A DNA stretch of 54,014 nucleotides, taken from NCBI GenBank assembly GCA_036653215.1, contig JAVVUK010000002.1, forward strand, positions 1 through 54,014. The letters run 5' to 3'. Made by a program: the position numbers and the translations under genes. Below the pieces are notes generated by a model. That model saw only the letters and a list, made by a program, of their open reading frames with translations, searched no databases and was not told where the DNA came from. Below, piece by piece: positions 32,688-40,945 of this stretch (its first letter is position 1; each line of letters starts with the position of its first letter). This DNA comes from JADFUS01 sp036653215. GTDB lineage: Bacteria > Bacteroidota > Bacteroidia > Bacteroidales > Rikenellaceae.

Positions 32688-34703
32688 TTATTCTATTATC
32701 GTAGCTTTAATAGGGATCCAAGCCCAGAAAACAGATCCGACACCTTCATCTGAACTGACACCTATCTTACCATTATGCGCATCCGTTATCGCTTTGCATA
32801 TTGCCATTCCAAGACCTGTGCCTTGAGCAAAATCGTCTAACTTTTCAAATCTTTCAAAAACTTTATCTAATTTTTCTTTAGATATGCCGACTCCTGTATC
32901 TTTCACAAAAATAGCAATTCCATTATCTTCATATCTATACCCCATAGTTATCTCCCCCTTAATTGTAAATTTAACGGCGTTTGTAAGGAAGTTCGTTATT
33001 ACTTGAATAAAACGATTTCTATCAAATTCTATCGTACAATTTTTATAAGGAACATCACAAACAAGCTCCACTACACTATCCGTCATTCGTTGTTTAAAAG
33101 TCATGAACAACTCGTTAAACAACTCTGAGACATCAAAAAGCACAGGTTTTAACTCTAACACACCGGCCTCAATCTTAGAGAGGTCAAGAATGTCGTTTAT
33201 CAACCTCAAGAGTAATTCGTTATTGTTATTTATAATGTTACAATATTCTATTTTTTCTGCATGGTCTTCTGTCTCACTCAGAAGCTCAGAAAAGCCAATT
33301 ATCGCATTCAGCGGAGTACGTATCTCATGACTCATATTTGCCAAAAACGCAGATTTCAATTTATTAGACTGCTCTGCCCTTTCTTTAGCATCTTCTAATT
33401 CTTTATTAACTCTCTTGTTTTCGGTTATATCTACAATCTTAAGTACAGTGCCTAACCTTTCGTGAGAGTTATCATAAATAGGGATAGCCGTCAATTCGGC
33501 AACCTTATCATCATAAGCAAACTCTTTAATTTCTATATTACCAGAAGATATAGATCTATTTACAGTACAATTATCACAAGGCTTATCAAACCCTCTTGAA
33601 TTATAACAGAATATCCCTTGTCTGTAATTTCGTGTCATAGGATGGTTTGGCAAAAAAGTACTTGCATTTTCCCATCTCACAGTATAATCATTGTTAAGAT
33701 ATATCAAAGCTGAGTTCGTGTTATTTAAGATCAACTCATTTTGCTTAATAAGCCTATCCAACTCATATTGTTTATTTAAAATTTCCAACTCATACTTTTT
33801 GTGATTTTCGATTTTGATGTCCATCCCATACATATATTTGTACATCACACCACCCTCTTTCACATTTTCAATCGTTCCTCTACATTCCCACCATTCGTAA
33901 GTGCCATTACCACAAACATCTATCTCATAATCCATATAAAAATCGCCACTGTCCTGCTTAGTGAAATCATTTATTTTAGTAATAAATTCGTCCCTATATT
34001 TAGGATGTAGACGTAAGGCGAACTTATCCATACTATTCATATCATCTGGATGACCGCCCATTTTTTCAAGCTCGTTTCCAAATAATAAGATACCATTTCG
34101 TAAGTCGCAACGCCAAGTAAAGGCATCTAAAGCATTCATAGATATAGATAAGATCTTTGATTTTCTATTGAGTTCATCTTCCAAACTCACATTCCACCTA
34201 ATAATAAGAAGTAGCTTTTTATCATTATCATAAATAACGCTCTTTTGCACCTTCATTCTATATTCTCTGCCATCTTTCCCTTTTATGCTTTCCTCCATGA
34301 GACATGGCTTTCCTTTATCAAATATCTCTCTATCTATAAGATTTCTCTCACGTGTTCTATCTTCACCTATTACAGATTTTGGCGATTGGAAAAGAACATC
34401 TCCAAACACTTTACGACTTTCATTATTCCAATATATATATTTATAATTATTTTCAACATCTTTTATATGTATAGGAATAGGCATAGCGTCGAGAACTTCT
34501 TTCATTATTTCTCGTCGTTTTTTAATTTCAGCCTCCAGATATTCCTCCTTTTGAGACTCTTTCAAATTTGGTGAATAATTGTTATTATTCTCTAACTCTG
34601 ATATCTTAGATTTGCATTTTCGAATTATGACAATAAGAAACGCACAAAGAATGAGAAGAATACAGATTATGACTAACACATATTTTAATGGAAGCAGGAT
34701 CAT
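32688..34703 (-). CDS. Membrane PAS-domain sensor histidine kinase
   Basis: A 671-residue kinase with one N-terminal membrane helix (about 6-27), a short coiled coil, three PAS-like domains (about 70-180, 190-300, 330-440), the dimerisation domain with 'LANMSHEIRTPLNAIIGF' (phospho-His) and a complete ATP-binding domain: 'FLTNAVKFT' (N box), 'VKDTGVGISKEKLDKVFERFEK' (G1 and F) and 'GTGLGMAICK' (G2). The third PAS holds a Cys cluster, 'FCYNSRGFDKPCDNCTV', which could bind metal or sense redox state. There is no receiver domain and no response-regulator gene adjacent, so it is an orphan here. It lies 14 bases after ribD and is perhaps cotranscribed. Confidence 0.9.
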   Translation of the reverse strand: MILLPLKYVLVIICILLILCAFLIVIIRKCKSKISELENNNNYSPNLKESQKEEYLEAEIKKRREIMKEVLDAMPIPIHIKDVENNYKYIYWNNESRKVFGDVLFQSPKSVIGEDRTRERNLIDREIFDKGKPCLMEESIKGKDGREYRMKVQKSVIYDNDKKLLLIIRWNVSLEDELNRKSKILSISMNALDAFTWRCDLRNGILLFGNELEKMGGHPDDMNSMDKFALRLHPKYRDEFITKINDFTKQDSGDFYMDYEIDVCGNGTYEWWECRGTIENVKEGGVMYKYMYGMDIKIENHKKYELEILNKQYELDRLIKQNELILNNTNSALIYLNNDYTVRWENASTFLPNHPMTRNYRQGIFCYNSRGFDKPCDNCTVNRSISSGNIEIKEFAYDDKVAELTAIPIYDNSHERLGTVLKIVDITENKRVNKELEDAKERAEQSNKLKSAFLANMSHEIRTPLNAIIGFSELLSETEDHAEKIEYCNIINNNNELLLRLINDILDLSKIEAGVLELKPVLFDVSELFNELFMTFKQRMTDSVVELVCDVPYKNCTIEFDRNRFIQVITNFLTNAVKFTIKGEITMGYRYEDNGIAIFVKDTGVGISKEKLDKVFERFEKLDDFAQGTGLGMAICKAITDAHNGKIGVSSDEGVGSVFWAWIPIKATIIE

Positions 34704-34717
34704 AATAAATAAGATTA

Positions 34718-35728
34718 TTATATCGGTTTTTTAATATTTAAAACAACATTGCCTATCATCTGCGTTGAAATTAAGGTGCATTGCACCTCCGGAGCTTGAA
34801 CTCCTCCTCTGCCATGACCTCCCTTAAGGTCTGATAATAAAAGCGGCGATATGAACTCTCGTATCTCATCGATATATCCACTTTGGTAAAAACTCTCGAC
34901 AAGAGTTTTACCTCCCTCAACAAGCACCGATTGTATACCTCGTGAATAAAGGATATATAAGATATCCTCTATCGTTTCATGAGTAAAAACAAGGGTTTGC
35001 GCATTATCACTAAATATTTTTGACGATGGTGGAATTACATTTCTTTTGTCGATAGTTATACGCAAAGGGTTGCGACCATACCACTCTCTAACTGTCAACG
35101 AAGGGTTGTCTCGCAACACGCTATTAGTTCCTACCATAATAGCATCTTCCTCAGACCTCCACCTATGAACAAGCACACGGCAAGGATATCCTGTAAGCCA
35201 TGAAGCCGGAGTAGAAGCTTCACGGTCGTTATCTATATATCCGTCTTGAGTACGTGCATATTTGACTATTATATATGGGCGTTTCTTAGCATGATAAGTT
35301 AAAAAACGACGATTTAGATATTCGGCTTCCTCTCTCATTAGACCCACTTCTACATCTATTCCACTATCAAGCATACGTCTTATTCCCTCTCCAGCAACAA
35401 GAGCAAATGGATCTTCCATAGCCACCACGACTCTCTTTATCTTACTTGCAATAAGAAGATCGCAACATGGTGGAGTCTTGCCATAATGGCAACATGGTTC
35501 AAGGTTTACGTATAGGGTAGAATGTCGTATAAGATCTCTGTCGGCAACACTATCAAGAGCATTTACTTCGGCGTGTGCCTCACCAAAACGTTGATGATAC
35601 CCTTCTCCTATTATCTTACCGTCATAGACCACCACAGCCCCAACCATAGGGTTTGTGGACACCTCTCCTGCGCCTAATGTAGCTATCTCAAGAGCACGTG
35701 ACATATATTGTATATCTTCATCAATCAT
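34718..35728 (-). CDS. ribD: Riboflavin biosynthesis deaminase/reductase RibD
   Basis: A 336-residue bifunctional enzyme for steps two and three of riboflavin synthesis. The N-terminal deaminase has zinc motifs 'GEAHAEVNAL' and 'LEPCCHYGKTPPCCDLLI'. The C-terminal reductase (about 145-336) shows 'YIIVKYARTQDGYI', 'HRWRSEEDAIMVGTNSVLRDNPSLTVREWYGRNPLRITID' and 'SVLVEGGKTLVESF'. No other rib gene and no FMN riboswitch is near. The -7 box lies 7 bases before its ATG. Confidence 0.93.
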   Translation of the reverse strand: MIDEDIQYMSRALEIATLGAGEVSTNPMVGAVVVYDGKIIGEGYHQRFGEAHAEVNALDSVADRDLIRHSTLYVNLEPCCHYGKTPPCCDLLIASKIKRVVVAMEDPFALVAGEGIRRMLDSGIDVEVGLMREEAEYLNRRFLTYHAKKRPYIIVKYARTQDGYIDNDREASTPASWLTGYPCRVLVHRWRSEEDAIMVGTNSVLRDNPSLTVREWYGRNPLRITIDKRNVIPPSSKIFSDNAQTLVFTHETIEDILYILYSRGIQSVLVEGGKTLVESFYQSGYIDEIREFISPLLLSDLKGGHGRGGVQAPEVQCTLISTQMIGNVVLNIKKPI

Positions 35729-35735
35729 AGTGATA

Positions 35736-35762
35736 CAAAGTTAAAAAATTTAATTATATTTG
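35736..35762. promoter_or_regulatory. Divergent -7 boxes of ribD and prmC
   Basis: TAACTTTG on the minus strand (35736-35743) faces ribD, 7 bases before its ATG. TATATTTG on the plus strand (35755-35762) faces prmC, 4 bases before its ATG at 35767. Both are exact TAnnTTTG matches in a 38-base gap, so the boxes lie back to back and the two polymerases would clash. Neither has a clear TTG at -33. Confidence 0.5.
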
Positions 35763-35766
35763 TAGT

Positions 35767-36612
35767 ATGACTATAAAAGAACTTTTTGATATATACAAAA
35801 AAAACTTGTTAGAACTTTACGACTACAAGGAGGCAAATGCCATAGCTTTATATGTTATGGAGGGAAAACATAAAGTTTCTAAGAACGAAATATACGTATA
35901 TGGAGATCGTACAATTGAGATCGATAAAACAGAGCTAAATAACGATATATCAAAGTTAAAGGATAATTACCCTGTGCAATATTTAGTTGGGAAAAGTGAG
36001 TTTTTTTCTCGTACATTCATCCTCAGAGAGGGCGTACTAATACCTCGTCCGGAGACCGAAGAGTTGGTGAAGTTAATATTATCGTCATCAATGCCCGATG
36101 TTCCCAAAATATTGGATATAGGATGCGGAAGTGGGGTTATCGCCATATCTTTAGCCTCCGAAATCAAGAACTCTCAAGTTGATGCTTGCGACATATCGCC
36201 TATTGCACTCCAAACGACACAAGAAAACGCAAAACTTAACCAAGTAGATATAGCAACTTTCAAATGCGACATTCTTCTTTGTGACACACTCACAAAAAGG
36301 TACGATATAATAGTTAGTAATCCGCCATATATAACTCACAATGAGAAAGAGCTTATGTGTGATAATGTGCTTCTTCACGAACCTCATATCGCTCTCTTTG
36401 TTCCACAAGACGACCCTCTTCTATTTTATAAAAAGATAGCTCTTCTTGCCACAAAAGCACTATCAAAGAAAGGGATGTTGTTTTTTGAGATTAACGAGAA
36501 TTTTGGCATTGAATGTAAAGAGATGCTCTCGGAACACGGATTTTGCAACATAGAGGTAATAAAAGATTTAAATGGGAAAGAGAGAATAGTCAAAGCTATA
36601 TGGAAGGAATAA
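35767..36612 (+). CDS. prmC: Release factor glutamine methyltransferase PrmC
   Basis: A 281-residue SAM-dependent enzyme that methylates the GGQ glutamine of RF1 and RF2. An N-terminal helical domain (about 1-85) is followed by 'LIPRPETEELV', the SAM loop 'ILDIGCGSGVIAISLAS' (about 117-133) and the catalytic 'IVSNPPYI' (about 180-187), then 'FFEINENFG' and 'KDLNGKERIVKA'. Its last 13 bases overlap recX, so the two are coupled. The -7 box 4 bases upstream suggests an mRNA that begins at or near the AUG. Confidence 0.93.
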   Translation: MTIKELFDIYKKNLLELYDYKEANAIALYVMEGKHKVSKNEIYVYGDRTIEIDKTELNNDISKLKDNYPVQYLVGKSEFFSRTFILREGVLIPRPETEELVKLILSSSMPDVPKILDIGCGSGVIAISLASEIKNSQVDACDISPIALQTTQENAKLNQVDIATFKCDILLCDTLTKRYDIIVSNPPYITHNEKELMCDNVLLHEPHIALFVPQDDPLLFYKKIALLATKALSKKGMLFFEINENFGIECKEMLSEHGFCNIEVIKDLNGKERIVKAIWKE

Positions 36613-37064
36613 CAAAAGATAAGGCTCTTATAAAGTTGACTGATATGTGTTCTAAGAGAGAGATATGCCCATCTAAAGCCACCGAGTTGATGTGGCGTTG
36701 GGGTGTTAAAGCAAATGATCAACAAGAGATTTTAGAATACCTCACACTAAATAGATTTATAGATCCGAAGAGGTATGCCCTCTTATTTGTAAGAGAAAAA
36801 TGCCGTTTAGGGAAATGGGGTAAACGTAAAATAATAGAAGCCCTGCGCATAAAACACATCTCTAAAGAAGTGATTACCACAGCCATAGAACAAGAATATA
36901 AAGAGGAAAAGGAGACTCTTGAGTTGATAATAACGCAGAAGATGAAAACCATAAAAGGGAAAGATAGTCGTGACATAGCCAATAAACTCATCCGATTTGC
37001 TCTCTCACGTGGATTTGAATATGAAGAGGTTAAAAACGTATTAGAAAAGTTAAAAATACTCTAA
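36600..37064 (+). CDS. recX: RecA regulator RecX
   Basis: A 154-residue all-helical protein from the ATG at 36600; the TTG at 36543 would lie within prmC. Three-helix RecX repeats are visible: 'ALIKLTDMCSKREICPSKATELMWRWGV', 'ILEYLTLNRFIDPKRYALLFVREKCRLGKWGKRKIIEALRIKHIS' and 'DIANKLIRFALSRGFEYEEVKNVLEKL'. It limits RecA filament growth. recA is not in the window. Its 3' end overlaps the convergent outer-membrane gene by 15 bases. Confidence 0.85.
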   Translation: MEGITKDKALIKLTDMCSKREICPSKATELMWRWGVKANDQQEILEYLTLNRFIDPKRYALLFVREKCRLGKWGKRKIIEALRIKHISKEVITTAIEQEYKEEKETLELIITQKMKTIKGKDSRDIANKLIRFALSRGFEYEEVKNVLEKLKIL

Positions 37065-38389
37065 GAAGCCAACATAAAACATAGCTTTACTCTTATCACC
37101 GGTAGCACGTCCTGCATCGATACATACATTTTTATTTGGTTGTACCTCATAACGAAGTCCACATCCAAAAGAGGCAACAAAATCGGCGTTTTTAAATATT
37201 TCATTGCTCCACATTCCTCCATTAGCCCACAAGGTAACCCCTATCCTTGTCCACCATTCACCACGGCTATGCGCCTGTTCTGATCCTATAAATTGACGAT
37301 ACTCGACCGAGACACTTCCCACAGTAGAAGCGATATAATACCTATCTAACNNNNNNNNNNCACCCCACGAATGCTTATAGATGGATTTATAAGGAAGAAA
37401 TCATTATCGCTATTTAAAATAGTTGTCCCCTTCACCTGCCACGCCAAGACACCTCGTGGAATTATGGTATGATATTGACGATAATCTATCGATATATTAG
37501 CCGTATATCTTTTCATAGACATCGCCTCATAACCAGCCATAACAGAAGCGTTAGCCATGATACCATGATATGGGAAAGTAGGGTTGTCGATTGATGAATA
37601 TTCGACCATAGCACCAAGAGAGACATTTAGGATTTGCTTTTCTTGTTGCACCACAAGAGGCAGAGCACCATAGACATCTATTGGAATATCTGAAAGCTGT
37701 TCATATTTAAGATTAAAAGTAGGACCTACATAAAGATCTTTCGCCACACGCCAAAGCATATCCACCTTAGGTTGCGCTATCAATTGCGTATATTGAGTGC
37801 TTTTATCGTTTATAGATGGTGCTTTTATAGTTGCGCCACTTCCAAAATAATTAGCCATACCATAAGACATATCGAAACTAATCCTTGCCTTACGAGCATT
37901 CTCTTTCATAAATAAGTATAACCCTGATGTTAAAGAAAATTGTCCTTTAATTGAAGCAAGCAGACTAATAGGCACATAAGACTTAAAATTTAAGGTGTCT
38001 CGGCTATCATGGTTAAACGACAAAATGACAGCTCCTCCAATTCCAAATGATGTTGTAGGCTTATAAAAAGGAAATCCAGCCCCCGAAAGCCACACCTTTT
38101 GAGAGGCGTGCTTCAGGTCTTTATAGCTTTTTTTGAGATATAATTCAAGGTGCTTAGTCGAGATATAGTCTATGTTATTATATGATACTATATCGTAATT
38201 TGGAAAATATAAATCGAAATTTTTACGTAAAGAGTCTCGACGAACAACGATTTTATCTGCTGAAGTAGAGATTGTATCGTGGAAATTTGCCTCTACATAC
38301 TTTTGTCTCACCACAACGCTATCTCTTTTATCAAGAGAAAACGCATTTACAGATAAAAATAAGAAAATAAATATTATTATTGCCCTCAT
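37050..38389 (-). CDS. BamA/TamA-like outer-membrane beta-barrel, interrupted by an assembly gap
   Basis: From the ATG at 38389 a signal peptide ('RAIIIFIFLFLSVNAFS') leads into a short plug-like region and then a barrel with alternating aromatic strands, as in Omp85/surface-antigen C-terminal domains ('YRQYHTIIPRGVLAWQVKGTTIL', 'FFLINPSISIRGV'). After ten Ns (37351-37360) the barrel goes on ('YYIASTVGSVSVEYRQFIG', ending 'MFYVGFLEYF', with the C-terminal aromatic expected of a barrel). The parts on either side of the Ns are in different frames, so the true gap is not ten bases. Only one POTRA at most would fit, so it is not BamA itself. A frameshift in nature cannot be excluded. Confidence 0.7.
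37351..37360. other. Assembly gap (ten Ns)
   Basis: A run of exactly ten undetermined bases inside the outer-membrane barrel gene. The frame changes across it, so the run is a placeholder of unknown true length. Confidence 0.97.
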
Positions 38390-38397
38390 AATTTGGG

Positions 38398-38428
38398 CAA
38401 AGATACAAAAAAAAGGCCATCCTAACAA
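38398..38428 (-). promoter_or_regulatory. Promoter of the barrel gene, nested in the upstream terminator
   Basis: TTG (38426-38428), 20 bases, TATCTTTG (38398-38405) on the minus strand is a full Bacteroidetes -33/-7 promoter. The TTG lies in the loop of the terminator hairpin of the C1 peptidase gene. The box ends 8 bases before the ATG at 38389, so the leader is only a few bases. Confidence 0.78.
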
Positions 38429-38437
38429 GATGACCTT
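38405..38437 (-). terminator. Terminator of the C1 peptidase gene
   Basis: Stem AAGGCCATC (38413-38421) against GATGACCTT (38429-38437) with one mismatch, followed on the minus strand by a run of eight Ts. It lies 22 bases after the stop of the peptidase gene and shares bases with the next promoter. Confidence 0.8.
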
Positions 38438-38458
38438 TTTTATGATCTAAGTTTAAAT

Positions 38459-39646
38459 CTATTTTAAATATTTAGCTTTAACATCAGCATTTAAAGCTTC
38501 TACATTAAGCATATAGTTCATTGTTAGTGCTTCAAAAAAAGGCATTGACACATAAAAGAAGCCTTTAGCCGCACTATTTTCTGTCCATGAGTTTTTCACC
38601 TTAAAGAAAAGTGAGCCGTCAGCAGCCTTATAAAGCCCTACTATTTGCATTCCATGATCGTCGGTAGCTGTGTAATTATCAAAAAGCTCTTGACGATATT
38701 CTGGAGTAATAACTTTTTCTTTAACGACTTTAGAGAATAGAGCTTTGTTTTTATCAACGCTATTCATCTTTTCCCATTTTGCACGTTCCATACCCGCAAC
38801 GTTCTCTTTTTCAACATCTGGATATACGGCAAAGCCATCTCTAAATTTAAATCCTAAATCACTAACATCTGTACCCCACGCAATTGTATAACCATTTTTC
38901 ACAGCGTCTATTGCTATTTGAGTAAACTCCTTTAAAGGCACATTCATAAATTCGCCCCAGTTCCAGTTGTCAGGAACTTCATATACAAACATTTCTCCAT
39001 AAGGATAAGCAGTAGAAGATGCGAAAGCTACATATTTTGTATCTGTAATGCCAAGATGTGCAGCATATTCTAAAGGTGTATATTCGACACTATCAACAGT
39101 AATCGTTGAAGGACGTTTGCCAAAATAAGCATCGAGAATATTATTTACAGCATCTTGCCAAACAGTAGTCAACTTACCATTCGGATTTTTGATAAGCACA
39201 TCGGCATATGATTTTAAAACCGCAAGCATCTCTGCATGAACATGGTTCTTTTCGCCATACTCAAGAGCCTTATAGTCTTTTTGAGGGACTATTCCGTATT
39301 TTGCAATAATGAAAGGGACATCATGCGCTGCACCACCCTCGTCAAAGATTACATTTCCTTGCATACGCACATATTTGACAAATTTCTCAAAATAAGCATT
39401 ACGAGCAACCCACATCGTAGATAACTCAAGGGTTTTATCAGCCTTGCCATTTTTGATTATGTCACTCTCAAGAGTAGCCAAAGTAGACCACGCCCAACAA
39501 GTACCGGTTCTGTTTTGATCTTTAACAGATGTTGTTACATTATCACATATCTTTTTGAGTTTATAAGGACCAACTTTTACGTTTTCTTGCGCCACAGCAC
39601 TAAACATCATAGATATGGCAAATGCCACTAAAATAATTTTCTTCAT
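38459..39646 (-). CDS. C1-family cysteine peptidase (PepC/bleomycin hydrolase-like)
   Basis: A 395-residue papain-superfamily peptidase with a signal peptide (about 1-19, ending 'FSAVAQ'), so it acts in the periplasm or outside. The catalytic Cys is in 'VKDQNRTGTCWAWSTLATLESD' (Cys51), the His in 'TATDDHGMQIVGLYK' and the Asn in 'FFKVKNSWTENSAAKGFFYVS'. It fits the C1B aminopeptidase C clade, whose cytoplasmic members lack a signal, while secreted forms are common in Bacteroidales. It is monocistronic, with its own promoter and terminator. Confidence 0.9.
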   Translation of the reverse strand: MKKIILVAFAISMMFSAVAQENVKVGPYKLKKICDNVTTSVKDQNRTGTCWAWSTLATLESDIIKNGKADKTLELSTMWVARNAYFEKFVKYVRMQGNVIFDEGGAAHDVPFIIAKYGIVPQKDYKALEYGEKNHVHAEMLAVLKSYADVLIKNPNGKLTTVWQDAVNNILDAYFGKRPSTITVDSVEYTPLEYAAHLGITDTKYVAFASSTAYPYGEMFVYEVPDNWNWGEFMNVPLKEFTQIAIDAVKNGYTIAWGTDVSDLGFKFRDGFAVYPDVEKENVAGMERAKWEKMNSVDKNKALFSKVVKEKVITPEYRQELFDNYTATDDHGMQIVGLYKAADGSLFFKVKNSWTENSAAKGFFYVSMPFFEALTMNYMLNVEALNADVKAKYLK

Positions 39647-39672
39647 ATATTGTTTTTTTTAATTTCTATCTC

Positions 39673-39703
39673 CAAAGATAGGGCTTTTATTGATTGACAC
39701 AAA
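39673..39703 (-). promoter_or_regulatory. Promoter of the C1 peptidase gene
   Basis: TTTG (39700-39703), 19 bases, TATCTTTG (39673-39680) on the minus strand. The start site falls about 20 bases before the ATG at 39646. The TTTG is the last part of the T-run of the rplI terminator. Confidence 0.8.
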
Positions 39704-39732
39704 AAAAAGAGGGCACAAAAGTGTCCTCTTTT
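39701..39732 (-). terminator. Terminator of the rpsF-rpsR-rplI operon
   Basis: Stem AAAAGAGGGCAC (39705-39716) against GTGTCCTCTTTT (39721-39732) with one G-U pair and loop AAAA, followed on the minus strand by T8. It begins 18 bases after the rplI stop at 39750. Confidence 0.87.
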
Positions 39733-39749
39733 TAGATATTTATAAAAAT

Positions 39750-40232
39750 TTATTCTGCTACTGCTTCAGCAACAACTTCAGCAACCTCTTCTTCATTATC
39801 AGATTTTACAACTACCTTAACGATAGCTTTAATTTCTTTATATAGTTTGATTGATGCTTCATGTTCACCAACCCTACTAACCTTAGGAAGAGTAATGTTC
39901 TTCTTGTCGAAAGAAAAACCTTTTGCTGCCAAGTCTTCTGCTACATTAGATGTAGTGATTGTACCTGCAATCTTACCGTCTTTAGCTTTAACGCTATAAG
40001 TAAGGATTATCTTAGCAATTTGTTCTGCTATAGCATTTGCATCTTCTCTAAACTTAGCCTCTTTATGAGCCGATTGTTTAATGTTTTCTGCTGCTACCTT
40101 CTTTGCAGATTCTGTTGCAAGTGTTGCAAGACCATTAGGAATAAGAAAGTTATTTGCATATCCCGGACGTACCGATACTGTATCGTTCTTGCTACCAAGC
40201 TTTTCAACGTCTGTTTTTAATATAATTTCCAT
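39750..40232 (-). CDS. rplI: 50S ribosomal protein L9
   Basis: A 160-residue protein of the large subunit. The N-terminal domain has the signature 'KLGSKNDTVSVRPGYANNFLIPNGLA' and binds 23S rRNA. A long connecting helix (about 40-75) and the C-terminal domain ('YSVKAKDGKIAGTITTSNVAEDLAAKGFSFDKKNITLP') follow. The tail is Glu/Ala/Val rich ('EEVAEVVAEAVAE'). Third gene of the rpsF operon. Confidence 0.96.
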   Translation of the reverse strand: MEIILKTDVEKLGSKNDTVSVRPGYANNFLIPNGLATLATESAKKVAAENIKQSAHKEAKFREDANAIAEQIAKIILTYSVKAKDGKIAGTITTSNVAEDLAAKGFSFDKKNITLPKVSRVGEHEASIKLYKEIKAIVKVVVKSDNEEEVAEVVAEAVAE

Positions 40233-40246
40233 GTCTTATTCTCCTT

Positions 40247-40516
40247 CTATTTCATCAAATCTGTTACGAATGGCAAAATCGCCAAGTGACGAGCTCTCTT
40301 AACAGCTTGAGCTACTTTCTTTTGATATTTTTGAGAAGTACCTGTAAGACGACGAGGAAGGATACGACCTTGTTCGTTAAGGAACTTTTTCAAAAACTCA
40401 GGGTCTTTATAGTCTATATATTTTATACCGCTCTTTTTGAAACGGCAATATTTTTTCTTTTTAGCCTCTGCTGTTGGAGGATTAAGATATCTTATCTCTG
40501 ATTGATTATTTGCCAT
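40247..40516 (-). CDS. rpsR: 30S ribosomal protein S18
   Basis: An 89-residue small-subunit protein that pairs with S6. It shows 'KYCRFKKSGIKYIDYKDPEFLKKFLNEQGRILPRRLTGTSQKYQKKVAQAVKRARHLAILPF', the conserved core. A short N-terminal extension is present. It lies between rpsF and rplI with gaps of 3 and 14 bases. Confidence 0.97.
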   Translation of the reverse strand: MANNQSEIRYLNPPTAEAKKKKYCRFKKSGIKYIDYKDPEFLKKFLNEQGRILPRRLTGTSQKYQKKVAQAVKRARHLAILPFVTDLMK

Positions 40517-40519
40517 GGC

Positions 40520-40864
40520 TTACTCTTCTTTTTTAGTGTTGTTTTTTACAATTCTTTTTGCAGCATACTCAACGGCATGTTTGTCGAGTTTGAAGGTAAG
40601 GAAACGGATAACTTTCTCGTCACGGCGATATGCTGTTTCAAGTTTGTCTACAACGTCACCCTCAGATTCAAATTGCATTAAATAATAGAAGCCTGTTGAC
40701 TTTTTTTGAATAGGATAAGCCAATTTGCGTAGGCCCCAATCTTCTTCATTAACTACAGTACCTCCATTTTCGGTGATAGCACCACGGAATTTGCTACTTA
40801 ATTCCTTAAGTTGTTCTTCTGATAGAACAGGAGTAGCAATGAAAACGGTTTCGTAATTGTTCAT
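40520..40864 (-). CDS. rpsF: 30S ribosomal protein S6
   Basis: A 114-residue protein with the ferredoxin-like S6 fold: 'NNYETVFIATPVLSEEQLKELSSKFRGAITENGGTVVNEEDWGLRKLAYPIQKKSTGFYYLMQFES' and 'RRDEKVIRFLTFKLDKHAVEYAAKR'. It binds S18 in the platform of the 30S subunit. First gene of the operon, with a consensus promoter about 40 bases upstream. Confidence 0.97.
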   Translation of the reverse strand: MNNYETVFIATPVLSEEQLKELSSKFRGAITENGGTVVNEEDWGLRKLAYPIQKKSTGFYYLMQFESEGDVVDKLETAYRRDEKVIRFLTFKLDKHAVEYAAKRIVKNNTKKEE

Positions 40865-40904
40865 AAAATTTGTGAATTAAATTATTATTGCATAAATTGC
40901 GGTG

Positions 40905-40935
40905 CAAATATAGGCATTATTTTTATCTCTACAAA
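40905..40935 (-). promoter_or_regulatory. Promoter of the rpsF operon
   Basis: TTTG (40932-40935), 19 bases, TATATTTG (40905-40912) on the minus strand: both consensus elements, with consensus spacing. The start site falls near 40898-40900, giving a leader of about 35 bases. Confidence 0.82.
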
Positions 40936-40945
40936 CATTTTAACA

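Noticed and set aside
40865..40912. S6:S18-binding autoregulatory RNA in the rpsF leader
   Set aside because: The stretch TGCACCG..TGCA can form a 4-base-pair stem with a CCG bulge, but half of it lies upstream of the predicted start site, so I cannot support it.
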